Assembly: GCF_001403615.1 (NCBI RefSeq)
Contig: NZ_LN879457.1
Coordinates: 1,364,001-1,428,000 of the forward strand
Length of the DNA: 64,000 bases
Reading direction: 5' to 3'
Source of the DNA: Desnuesiella massiliensis
GTDB taxonomy: Bacteria > Bacillota > Clostridia > Clostridiales > Clostridiaceae
The position numbers were made by a program, and so were the translations under genes. Shown here piece by piece: positions 25,974 to 34,286 of the stretch. The notes beneath the pieces were generated by a model, which did no database searches, was not told where the DNA came from, and saw nothing but the letters and a program-made list of their open reading frames with translations. The first letter of the stretch is position 1, and each line of letters starts with the position of its first letter.

Positions 25974-26093
25974 AGTTTTCTAGGGTTCCGCAGTTTGTAA
26001 CTGGCAGGTCCGAGAGAAAACACACAGTTGACTGTGTACACGGAAGGATAAAAGCCTGGGAGATATTTAATAATATTTCTGTAGGCTTTTTTT
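25974..26093 (+). promoter_or_regulatory. ykkC-class riboswitch (probably guanidine-I) with terminator
   Basis: The conserved blocks are in order: CTAGGGTTCCG, GGTCCGAGAGAAAAC, a P2 hairpin ACACAGTTGACTGTGT, ACACGG and GGATAAAAGCCTGGGAGATA. The last block also forms the left arm of a terminator, AAGCCT...AGGCTTTTTTT (26053-26093). This gives a simple off/on switch. Guanidine-I is the best fit by eye, but the ppGpp and PRPP sub-classes share these blocks and differ at a few positions. The switch precedes the B3/4-domain and radical SAM genes. Confidence 0.85.
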
Positions 26094-26172
26094 ATTTTGA
26101 AATTTTCTAATCTAGGAGGCTAAAGGATTAATAATCATTTAGTACAGAATAAGGAATACAGGAGGGATTGTA

Positions 26173-26880
26173 ATGAAAAAATTTATCGTTGAAGATTCTT
26201 TTTGGAATCTATTTCCTAATGCAAAAATCGGGATTGTTATTTGTCATGGCATAGATAATTCTATAAGAGACAAAGAGCAATATGCGGAAATGATTTTAGA
26301 GGCAGAAAAGGAAGCCATGAAACATTTACAGAATGAAGAATTTAGTAGTAACCCTGTAATAAAAATATGGAGAGAAGCCTTCCAAAAATTTAAAACAAAA
26401 AAAGGTACAAGGCCATCCATAGAGGCATTACTAAAGAGAGTTCATAATGGAAATCACATAGGAACTATTAATCCACTAGTTGATATTTACAACTCTATTT
26501 CGTTAAGATATGCATTACCCTGTGGTGGTGAGGATATAGACAAATTTGCTGGTGATATAAGGTTGACTACGGCTGTTGGAAATGAGGAATTTATTCCACT
26601 TGGAACAGATGAGAATTCACCTCCATATGAAGGCGAAATAGTCTACAAAGATGATAAAGGTGCAATTTGCAGATGCTGGAACTGGCGTGAAGCAGTAAGA
26701 ACAATGCTTACTGAAAATACAACTAATGCTTTTTTATGTATTGAGTTAACTGATGGAAATAGATTAATAGAATTTAAAAATGCATTAAAAGACCTGGCAA
26801 AGGCAGTGCAAGAAAACTTAGGTGGAACAAGCAAGATTTCAATTTTGGATATTAATAATAAGGAAGCATCAGTAGATTAA
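26173..26880 (+). CDS. B3/B4 tRNA-binding domain protein
   Basis: A 235-residue soluble protein starting at ATG after GGAGGG. It matches the free-standing B3/4 domain related to the editing region of the phenylalanyl-tRNA synthetase beta subunit: INPLVDIYNSISLRYALPCG near residue 97, GEIVYKDDKGAICRCWNWRE near 154 and a C-terminal FLCIELTD strand. The function of free-standing forms is not settled; tRNA or amino-acid binding is suspected. The ykkC-class riboswitch lies 80 bases upstream and must control this gene. The radical SAM gene follows 18 bases later. Confidence 0.85.
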   Translation: MKKFIVEDSFWNLFPNAKIGIVICHGIDNSIRDKEQYAEMILEAEKEAMKHLQNEEFSSNPVIKIWREAFQKFKTKKGTRPSIEALLKRVHNGNHIGTINPLVDIYNSISLRYALPCGGEDIDKFAGDIRLTTAVGNEEFIPLGTDENSPPYEGEIVYKDDKGAICRCWNWREAVRTMLTENTTNAFLCIELTDGNRLIEFKNALKDLAKAVQENLGGTSKISILDINNKEASVD

Positions 26881-26898
26881 TTTTAGGAGGATAAGGGA

Positions 26899-27588
26899 AT
26901 GGGTGGTTTTAGCTATAAAGAGATTTATATTGAAGATGGCATAAGGGTACTAGAAGTAAACATATTGCCAGAAAAGCATTGTAATTTTGACTGTATATTC
27001 TGTCCTATTGGAAGATCATATAATAAAGTAGATACACAGAAGTCCTTTGATGAAATGGATAATTCAATAAACGAATTAGAAACCATGATAGAAAATAATA
27101 ATGTTGAATTAGTTTTTATTAATTCAAAAGGAGAGGCTCTTGTAAACAACAAAATTAGTGGTATTATTGACCTAATTAAAAGTAAGGGAGTACCAATAAG
27201 GCTGCTGTCTAACGGCTACTTATTGGGGAGAGATGAATACATAGAAATAGCCAATAAGTGTGATGAAGTTATAGGAGAGATAAAAACAATTTCAGAAGAA
27301 GATTTTCAAAAAATCCAAAGACCAATTGATGGATATACAATAGAAGAATATATTTCAAACATGGTTTCCTTTAATAAACAATACAAAGGAAAATTTATAT
27401 TTGAAATTACCATAATTAAGAACTATAACGATGATGACGAATCCATTCAGAAGATAAAAAATATTATTAAGGAAATATCTCCTGGCAAGATAATTATTAC
27501 AAGAATAGATGATGAAAGGTTCAAGAAAAAACTTGGAATATCTGATGAAAAATTTGAGGAAATATCAAAAGTATTGCTAAACAATTAA
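26899..27588 (+). CDS. Radical SAM protein
   Basis: A 229-residue soluble enzyme starting at ATG after AGGAGG. The cluster motif CNFDCIFC (Cys28, Cys32, Cys35) binds the 4Fe-4S centre that cleaves S-adenosylmethionine; FINSKGEALVN acts as the GGE-like motif and IRLLSNGYL is the next strand. The short length, with no SPASM domain, resembles the MoaA/wybutosine-like small group. The substrate is unknown. It follows the B3/4 gene by 18 bases and should be on the same riboswitch-controlled transcript. Confidence 0.85.
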   Translation: MGGFSYKEIYIEDGIRVLEVNILPEKHCNFDCIFCPIGRSYNKVDTQKSFDEMDNSINELETMIENNNVELVFINSKGEALVNNKISGIIDLIKSKGVPIRLLSNGYLLGRDEYIEIANKCDEVIGEIKTISEEDFQKIQRPIDGYTIEEYISNMVSFNKQYKGKFIFEITIIKNYNDDDESIQKIKNIIKEISPGKIIITRIDDERFKKKLGISDEKFEEISKVLLNN

Positions 27589-27736
27589 TAGAGAAAACTG
27601 ATAAGGGCTGTTTTTGAACTTATTGCTTTATCTATAAACAAATCTAAATATTTTATTGGAAATTTCGATGGAAAATGAAATAAAAATTTTTATATGTTAA
27701 AATGATGTATAGATTTTAGCTATTGGAGGAATAGAA

Positions 27737-28519
27737 ATGCAAATAGGTTTTTTTGACTCTGGCATCGGAGGTATTACTGTATTACATGATACATTAAAAA
27801 TGTTACCTAATGAAGATTATATATATTACGCAGATACATTAAATGTTCCATATGGACCCAAGCCGAAAGATAAGGTTAAAAATTATATTTTTAATGCTGT
27901 AGAGTTTATTATCCAACAAGGAGTTGAGGCGATTGTTATTGCGTGTAATACTGCTACAAGCGTAGCAATCGAAGAGTTAAGGGCTAAATACAGTATTCCA
28001 ATCATTGGTATGGAACCTGCTGTAAAACCTGCCATTGAGAAAAACAAAGATATAAATAGACGAGTTCTGGTAACAGCTACAGCTTTGACTGTAAAGGAAG
28101 AAAAACTTCAAAACCTTATTGCCAAATTAGATAACGAGCATGTTGTTGACTTATTGCCTCTTCCAGGATTAGTCCAATTTTCGGAAAAACTTGAGTTTAA
28201 TGAAGAAATAGTATTGACTTATCTTAAGGAGCAGTTATTTAAATATGATTTAAATAATTATGAGACTCTTGTTTTAGGGTGTACTCATTTTTCTTATTAT
28301 AAGGATATGTTTAGAAAATTATTACCATCACATGTTAATATAATCGATGGAAATATTGGTACTGCAAAAAATCTAGAAAGAATTTTGAAAGAAATGAATT
28401 TATTAAATAAAGGTAATGGTAGTATTACTTTCTTTAATTCTGGATTCAAGGTTGAGGATAAGAATGAATTAGATAAATACAACATATTATTAAAAGGGCT
28501 GGATGCCATCAACAAATGA
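27737..28519 (+). CDS. murI: Glutamate racemase
   Basis: A 260-residue cytoplasmic enzyme that converts L-glutamate to D-glutamate for peptidoglycan. It matches the family in full: IGFFDSGIGGITVLHD at the N-terminus, IACNTATS with catalytic Cys70, VPYG in the substrate loop, and VLGCTHFSYY with catalytic Cys182. It starts at ATG after TTGGAGG. It is monocistronic, followed by a terminator-like hairpin at 28563 that is shared with array 1. Most clostridia carry another murI in a cell-wall cluster, so this may be a second copy. Confidence 0.92.
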   Translation: MQIGFFDSGIGGITVLHDTLKMLPNEDYIYYADTLNVPYGPKPKDKVKNYIFNAVEFIIQQGVEAIVIACNTATSVAIEELRAKYSIPIIGMEPAVKPAIEKNKDINRRVLVTATALTVKEEKLQNLIAKLDNEHVVDLLPLPGLVQFSEKLEFNEEIVLTYLKEQLFKYDLNNYETLVLGCTHFSYYKDMFRKLLPSHVNIIDGNIGTAKNLERILKEMNLLNKGNGSITFFNSGFKVEDKNELDKYNILLKGLDAINK

Positions 28520-28557
28520 AATTAATTTTGTTAATTCTAATATTAAGATCAAATACT

Positions 28558-28597
28558 CTTATTAAGCGACGTAAGCTCAATTTTACGCCGCTTTTGT
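28558..28597 (+). terminator. Terminator-like hairpin shared with 12733
   Basis: AAGCGACGTAAG and TTTACGCCGCTTTT pair across CTCAAT. It is nearly identical to 12733-12767, including the preceding CTTATT. Confidence 0.7.
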
Positions 28598-28639
28598 AAA
28601 ATATTACGACTTAAATTTCAATGGGGAGGTTCTTAGATA

Positions 28640-28882
28640 ATGATGAACATAAGAAGTGCTAAAGCAGTTGAATATAGTATTCTAACTGATATAGCCATTA
28701 AATCCGAAGCTTATTGGGGATATGATTCTGATTATATGACCAAGTTTAAGTCTATCTATAATGTAAGTGAAGAATTTATAAATAATAATCCAACTGTTGT
28801 TATAGAATAAAATAACAATATTGTTGGATTCTATGGCATAATAAATAAAAGTAATCAATTAATTTATACAATAGAAAAGTAA
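28640..28882 (+). pseudogene. GNAT acetyltransferase remnant
   Basis: After a GGGGAGG site the frame reads MMNIRSAKAVEYSILTDIAI and SEAYWGYDSDYM, the N-terminal half of a GNAT protein, then NNNPTVVIE, TAA, NNNIVGFYGI. One Glu-to-stop change interrupts it, and the acetyl-CoA-binding half is missing. Confidence 0.72.
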
Positions 28883-28886
28883 ATTT

Positions 28887-29039
28887 TTATTGCTTTAAGG
28901 TCTTAGTATTTTCTAGTCTGCCAATTTCTTTAATTCCCTCAGTGGCTAACTTTTCAAAAGTTCTAAGCATTATATCATGAATCTTCATCATTTCTCCTAT
29001 TTCAAAACCTCTAAAGCTATCTTTTAATTTCCACCATTT
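28887..29039 (-). pseudogene. Small gene fragment
   Basis: A short open frame reads KWWKLKDSFRGFEIGEMMK, then IHDIMLRTFEKLATEG and stops. An AGGAGA site precedes the ATGATG at 28991, so a 34-residue product is possible. I do not recognise a family; it looks like the end of a lost gene. Confidence 0.3.
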
Positions 29040-29254
29040 CTAGAGTTTTTTTATATAGCTTTATTTAAATTATTACAAATAATAATAATTAGCGAATAAA
29101 TGTGGCATAATAAATACGACAAGATATAACTATTTTTTACATTATAAAAGCTAATGTAATGATTGTTTTTATCAAAATTGCAACTATTAATTTCCAAAAA
29201 TATAATATCATAAGAATATAAATAAGTTTAATGCAATGATAAGGGGATAACAAC

Positions 29255-30226
29255 ATGAGAAGCAACATATTCAGCAGGAAAGCTAATAAAAGGTATAGAA
29301 TTATATATATATTGTTAGCTATAGCTATAGTTTCAGTTTTTATAGTGCAAGTTGTATTAAATAAAAAAAATAGCACCGAAAAAAGTAAATCCTTTTCAAT
29401 AAATAACGAAAATGAAAAAATAAATGAAAGTAAACAAGAAGATATTTACGGGAAAAATAAAAAAAATCATGAAGATATAGTTAATGAAGAAAAAAAGGAA
29501 GAACCTGTAGAGGAGGTTACGGCTTTAAAGAAAGGATCTAACACTTCTATTGAAGGAGATGCCTATACTTTTAATTCATCAGAAGTAAAAAGGATTTTAG
29601 ATGGAAGTTATATTAAGGATGGAAAGAAAATAGCATTTTTAACTTTTGATGATGGTCCATCAGTTGTTACTACACCGAAAATATTGGCTACCCTAAAAAA
29701 ATATAATATAAAGGCTACATTTTTTATATTAGGAATAAATTTAGATAATTATCCTAAAAGTAAAGAATTATTAAAAGCTATACTTCATGATGGACATGCT
29801 ATCGCTAACCACAGTTATTCTCATGATTACAAATATCTTTATCCAGGTGGGAGAATAAATACAGACAATTTAATCGCAGATTTTGAGAAAAATGAGAATA
29901 AGATTAAAGAAGTATTAGGAGCTGATTTTAAAACCTCAGTAGTTAGATTACCTGGTGGAATGATGTCGTGGAAGAATAAAGATAATGCTAAGCAGGCTTT
30001 AAGTAATAAGGGATTAAATTATGTTGACTGGAATAGCTTAGATGGAGATGCAGAGGGTAGAAATGAGACACCACAGCAATTATTAAAAAAGGCAAAAAGT
30101 ACTATTCAAGGTCAAGAGAAAATAATTTTATTGATGCATGATACAAAAAATAATACAGTGAAAGCCTTACCATCAATTATTCAGTATTTAAAGGATCAAG
30201 GTTATGAATTTAAAACATTAAAATAG
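29255..30226 (+). CDS. Polysaccharide (peptidoglycan) deacetylase
   Basis: A 323-residue protein with one N-terminal membrane anchor (residues 16-36), a lysine- and glutamate-rich linker to about residue 90, and a NodB domain from about 125. The domain shows TFDDGPS with the catalytic and metal-binding aspartates, HSYSHD as the HxxxH metal motif, RLPGGM and LLMHDT. It removes N-acetyl groups from cell-wall glycan outside the membrane, which often gives lysozyme resistance. It starts at ATG after AAGGGG. It is monocistronic. Confidence 0.9.
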   Translation: MRSNIFSRKANKRYRIIYILLAIAIVSVFIVQVVLNKKNSTEKSKSFSINNENEKINESKQEDIYGKNKKNHEDIVNEEKKEEPVEEVTALKKGSNTSIEGDAYTFNSSEVKRILDGSYIKDGKKIAFLTFDDGPSVVTTPKILATLKKYNIKATFFILGINLDNYPKSKELLKAILHDGHAIANHSYSHDYKYLYPGGRINTDNLIADFEKNENKIKEVLGADFKTSVVRLPGGMMSWKNKDNAKQALSNKGLNYVDWNSLDGDAEGRNETPQQLLKKAKSTIQGQEKIILLMHDTKNNTVKALPSIIQYLKDQGYEFKTLK

Positions 30227-30787
30227 CAACAGGTATAAATATAATTAGTACAAATAAAATAATAAGGGGTAGTTAGTTGTAAAATTGCCCTTTTTATAGT
30301 TTATTTTAGCTCGCAACTTGAAAAAAATGAGAATTAACTATTGAAACTGAAACTACGAACAATGTCCTACGAAAATTGAATAATGCAGCGAAAAAATAGT
30401 ATGAAAATCTTCTTTCATATATGGTCTATCTAGAATTAATTGGTTATACATGATATAATCACTAGTAAAAAATCGGAATGATAATTTTATATGAAATACT
30501 ATTAAATAAATATTCTTGACTACTAAGTAGGGAATATCCTAGTTATCTGATTAAATAGACCTATTTAGCTATAGTAAGAATTTAATATGTTAAGCTTAAA
30601 TTTGAGGATGTTTCCTTTAGATAATCGTGAATTACCATTCATTGTTTCATTATTTGATCAAGCCCTCGAAGAAGCTAAGGCATATTCCTTTGCTTAATTT
30701 GATATATAATGGGATTAGGTCGTAATTGTAGAATTGTGAAATAATAAATATTTATATTTTTGAAGGCAGGAGGGTAAAAAAATTAGA
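30227..30787. other. Long intergenic region with small remnants
   Basis: A weak terminator-like GGGG...CCC element with T5 lies near 30264-30295. A 36-codon frame at 30587-30697 (MLSLNLRMFPLDNRELPFIV start) has no recognised family and is probably a fragment. Bases from 30703 (TATAATGGGATTAGGTC) repeat the last codons and 3' flank of the permease gene at 25567. Confidence 0.4.
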
Positions 30788-32308
30788 ATGTTTGATTATA
30801 TTATCATTGGTGCAGGTATGGGGGGCTTAAGTGCCGGAAATTTCCTTACTAAATATAATAAAAAAGTGCTCATACTTGAGAAACACAATATTCCTGGAGG
30901 ACTTATTACATCTTTCAAAAGGAAGGGAACTCAATTTAATCTAGGTATCGAAAGCCTATACGAACTTAAAGAAGGACAGACAATACCGCAATTCCTTAAA
31001 TTTTGGGGAGCAACTATTAAGGCACAAAAGAATACTGGAGATATTTGCTGTTTCATTGATGGGGAAAGATATAGTTTCAGACATGATAAGTTAAAAGATG
31101 ATTTTATAGACGCCTTCCCCAATAACAAAGATGATGTCAATCTCATTTTTGATATTAACGAAAGAATGTATATAGAAATGAATTCCGGAACTGAAGCACC
31201 TAAAACACCTTATGAAATGAATTTGCTTGAATTTATGAAATTTGGTATTACTAACTATATAAAGAAACCTACCTTCATGAAATATGGTATGAAAGATGCA
31301 TGTGTTGTATTGGACAAACTAACACAAAATCCTGTTTTACGCTCTGCGATATACAGCAAAGGGATTTTCCCAATGGTATATATGGCCTATGCTTACCGTT
31401 TTAATGTTGTCGGAAAAGATTATTATCCAATAGGTGGAATGCAGGCTATTCCAGATGCTTCGGTAAAGTGTTTTACAGAAAACGGTGAAACTATTAAATT
31501 AAACACAGAAGTTTCAGAAATCCTTATGGAGAACAGCAAAGTAATTGGTGTAAAAATTAAAAATGGAGATTGCTATTATGCAAATACCGTTATTAGCAAT
31601 GCTTCACCACACTTTACATATGATCTGCTTCCTGACAGCCTATTACAAAAAAGAAAAATGAAGAAAAAGATTAAAACTAAGGAAATTTTTCCACCCATAT
31701 GTGCTTTATTTATGTGTATAAAAAGTGATTATGACTTTGGAAATACAGGTTGTTTTTCTTTTCTAAGCACCACTAACTACAAAGATAGTTACAAAAATTT
31801 TACACCCGAAAATTCTCCGATAGAGATGATAGTCTATCCACAGAATCCAAGTGATGTAAACAAGGCTGTAGTTGCACTTTTGCCAATTCCATACGAGTAT
31901 CATAATTACTGGGAAACTGGTGCAAAAAGAGAACGTGGGGAGGCATATTATAAACTTAAAAATGAAGTAATGAATACAGTTATATCAAGGCTTGATTCAT
32001 CCCTTGGCAATGGATTTAAGGATAGCTTATTGCTGTCGGAATTATCTACTCCCATAACATTTGAACGGTATACCTACAGTAAAAGTGGCTCGTTTATGGG
32101 TTGGGCTATTGATTCTAAAAATTACGGAAAGTTTTTAAAGCAGAAAACTGATGTGCGTAATCTATATCTGTGCGGTCAATGGGTATTCCCAGGCTTCGGT
32201 GTAGCAGGTGTTATGGCAAGTGGATATTATCTTGCAAAAGATTTACTAAAGTTGGATGGCATTAATTTAGAAAGAGATTATAAAAACTATTTTATGCTTG
32301 GATTATAA
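30788..32308 (+). CDS. NAD(P)/FAD-dependent oxidoreductase, phytoene desaturase/CrtISO-like
   Basis: A 506-residue flavoprotein. It starts at ATG within YIIIGAGMGGLSAGNFL, an FAD-binding Rossmann motif, with VLILEKHNIPGGLITSFKRK next, typical of carotenoid desaturases and isomerases. The C-terminus has the second FAD contact (LYLCGQWVFPGFGVAGVMAS). Relatives act on carotenoids or other polyprenyls and fatty acids; with no carotenoid genes here the substrate is unknown. The stop codon lies inside the left arm of the R4 terminator. Confidence 0.85.
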   Translation: MFDYIIIGAGMGGLSAGNFLTKYNKKVLILEKHNIPGGLITSFKRKGTQFNLGIESLYELKEGQTIPQFLKFWGATIKAQKNTGDICCFIDGERYSFRHDKLKDDFIDAFPNNKDDVNLIFDINERMYIEMNSGTEAPKTPYEMNLLEFMKFGITNYIKKPTFMKYGMKDACVVLDKLTQNPVLRSAIYSKGIFPMVYMAYAYRFNVVGKDYYPIGGMQAIPDASVKCFTENGETIKLNTEVSEILMENSKVIGVKIKNGDCYYANTVISNASPHFTYDLLPDSLLQKRKMKKKIKTKEIFPPICALFMCIKSDYDFGNTGCFSFLSTTNYKDSYKNFTPENSPIEMIVYPQNPSDVNKAVVALLPIPYEYHNYWETGAKRERGEAYYKLKNEVMNTVISRLDSSLGNGFKDSLLLSELSTPITFERYTYSKSGSFMGWAIDSKNYGKFLKQKTDVRNLYLCGQWVFPGFGVAGVMASGYYLAKDLLKLDGINLERDYKNYFMLGL

Positions 32309-32347
32309 TCAGAAGTGAAGTCTAAGAGCTTCACTTCTGATTTTTTA
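32307..32347 (+). terminator. R4 terminator, copy 1
   Basis: AATCAGAAGTGAAGTC and GCTTCACTTCTGATTTTTT pair almost perfectly. Near-identical terminators occur at 36721, 38289, 43520 and 63475; similarity with the last continues to about 32415. Confidence 0.92.
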
Positions 32348-32427
32348 TGAAATATTTTGTCTACATGTGGTAAAATAATATCATCAAGCAACATATTAAG
32401 AGACTCAAAATAGAAGTTGTTTACATA

Positions 32428-32533
32428 TAAGGAGGATGTGAAAAACATAGGTGTTCTTTTCACGGGCCGCTCGTGGAGCTCCACGCGCGGTGTAGGGAAA
32501 CCTATAGAACACCTTTTTTCACATCCTCCTATA
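32428..32533. repeat. R5: long palindromic repeat, copy 2
   Basis: The reverse complement of the element at 4449-4556. The arms here are AGGAGGATGTGAAAAA and TTTTTTCACATCCTCCT, while copy 1 has CTGTG/CACAG at the same place, so both arms changed together and pairing is kept. It ends just before the ribosome site of the response regulator gene and would be in its leader. Confidence 0.8.
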
Positions 32534-32549
32534 GGATGGTGAAAGATTT

Positions 32550-33257
32550 ATGGAAAATTTGAAAGTATTGATTGTAGAAGATGATGATAATATAAACAAT
32601 ATGATAAAGGAAGCATTACTCAGGGAAGGCTACGAAGTGCAGCAAGCCTTTAATGGATTTGAGGGTGTAGAAAAGTTTGCAAAGGGAAATTATGATATGG
32701 TTATTCTTGATATAATGATGCCTGTTATGGATGGAATTGAGGCTATGGGCAGGATTAGAGAGAAGAGCAAAGTTCCCATCATAATACTTTCTGCAAAGGG
32801 AGAGGACAGCGATAAAGTCATTGGACTTGGCATGGGAGCAGATGATTATATTGTTAAGCCTTTTTCAGTAGTGGAGCTAATTGCAAGAGTTAAGTCCAAT
32901 ATAAGAAGATCTATTTATTATAATGAAAGTAAAGCTAATGCTCAGAACAAGGTATATAAGTATGGTGATGTGGAATTTGACTTAAATTCTTATATAGTTA
33001 GAAAAGGTGGAGAGGAGCTTACTCTTACTGCAAAGGAAATGAAGATTCTTCAGCTTTTCTTTGAAAATCCTAATAAGGTATTTACTAAGGTAAATATATA
33101 TGACAGTGTATGGGGCGATGAATTTACATCGGATTATAATACTGTAACAGTACATATGAGAAGGCTTAGAAGCAAGATAGAGGATGATCCAAACAATCCA
33201 AGCCTTATAGAAACCGTTTGGGGAATAGGTTATAGATTGGCAGGGAACAAGGCATGA
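32550..33257 (+). CDS. OmpR-family response regulator
   Basis: A 235-residue regulator. The receiver domain has the acidic pocket EDDD (residues 10-13), the phosphorylation site Asp54 in VILDIMMPVMDG, and the conserved lysine in IVKPFS. The C-terminal winged helix ends WGDEFTSDYNTVTVHMRRLR and ETVWGIGYRL. The kinase gene overlaps its last 4 bases. The pair precedes a three-gene ABC exporter, an arrangement like CprRK-CprABC of Clostridioides difficile, where the system senses and expels antimicrobial peptides. Confidence 0.92.
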   Translation: MENLKVLIVEDDDNINNMIKEALLREGYEVQQAFNGFEGVEKFAKGNYDMVILDIMMPVMDGIEAMGRIREKSKVPIIILSAKGEDSDKVIGLGMGADDYIVKPFSVVELIARVKSNIRRSIYYNESKANAQNKVYKYGDVEFDLNSYIVRKGGEELTLTAKEMKILQLFFENPNKVFTKVNIYDSVWGDEFTSDYNTVTVHMRRLRSKIEDDPNNPSLIETVWGIGYRLAGNKA

Positions 33258-34162
33258 ACTATTTATTAGTGGCTGTGATTATAATCTTATCCATATTACT
33301 GGTTAATGATAAAATAAAAACTAAAAGAATTAGTTTAAAATTAAAAAACATTCTTAAAGAGAGTTCTATGGAAAGAATAAAGCTTAATAATTTAAGTGAG
33401 GATAAAAGGGAATTAGCAAAATATATTAATAATCTTCTTGATGAATATGAGAGAATTTCTGTGGATAATAAGAACTATAAAGAGCGGCATAAAAGGATGA
33501 TGTCAGATATTTCCCATGATATAAGAACTCCTATTACTGCCATTATGGGTTATGTTGATCTTCTTATGGATAATACTTTAGAGGAACATAAGAAAGAGGA
33601 ATATATCAGCGTTATTCATGAAAGCGGCAGTGCATTAAAAGAACTTATGGAAGAGTTTTTTGAGCTGGCAAAGCTGGAAGGCAATGATAGGGAGATAAAA
33701 ATAGAGAAGATTAATATATCTGAAATAATAAGGCAGAACTTAATTACTTTTATGAATGAAATAAATAAAAGAGAAATAGTGCCAGAGATAAATATAGGAG
33801 AGGAAGAGGTTTTTGTACTTGCTGATAAAAGTGCTTTACATAGAGTTATAACAAATCTTATATCCAATAGTCTAAAGTACGGATATGAAGGAAAGGTTAT
33901 GGGAATAGAATTAAGTGTTCATGAAAAGCAGGTAAAAATAATTATATGGGATAGAGGAAAAGGTATTGAAAAAAGCCAAATCCCCCATATATTTGAAAGA
34001 TTATATACGGAAGAAAGGTCAAGAAATAAAAAGCTTCGAGGAAGTGGTCTTGGACTTACTATTGTAAAAAAGTTAGTGGAGGATATGCAAGGAGATATAG
34101 CCGTTAGCAGCATTCCTTATGAAAAGACCAGCTTTATGGTTAAGCTTCCTAAAGCAGATTAA
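33254..34162 (+). CDS. Sensor histidine kinase (short, one membrane helix)
   Basis: A 302-residue kinase with one clear N-terminal hydrophobic helix (residues 3-18), then a coiled region, the H-box SDISHDIRTPITA (His88), an N-box region NLISNSLKYG and the G-boxes WDRGKGIEK and RGSGLGLTIVKKL. With no external sensor domain, it belongs to the SpaK/BcrS-like short kinases that often rely on their partner transporter for sensing. It overlaps the response regulator gene by 4 bases. Confidence 0.92.
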   Translation: MNYLLVAVIIILSILLVNDKIKTKRISLKLKNILKESSMERIKLNNLSEDKRELAKYINNLLDEYERISVDNKNYKERHKRMMSDISHDIRTPITAIMGYVDLLMDNTLEEHKKEEYISVIHESGSALKELMEEFFELAKLEGNDREIKIEKINISEIIRQNLITFMNEINKREIVPEINIGEEEVFVLADKSALHRVITNLISNSLKYGYEGKVMGIELSVHEKQVKIIIWDRGKGIEKSQIPHIFERLYTEERSRNKKLRGSGLGLTIVKKLVEDMQGDIAVSSIPYEKTSFMVKLPKAD

Positions 34163-34286
34163 ATCATCATAGTAGTAAATTAGATTTAATAAATTTGTAA
34201 TAATTGTGTAGTTTTGATTTAAGGATTGTCCTTTATTATTAATATTAATGAAGGATGATCCTTAAATATTAGAAGGAGGAAAATTA

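Noticed and set aside
29046..29254. Gene or RNA between the GNAT remnant and the deacetylase
   Set aside because: Only AT-rich sequence without a good frame, hairpin or tRNA-like fold was seen.
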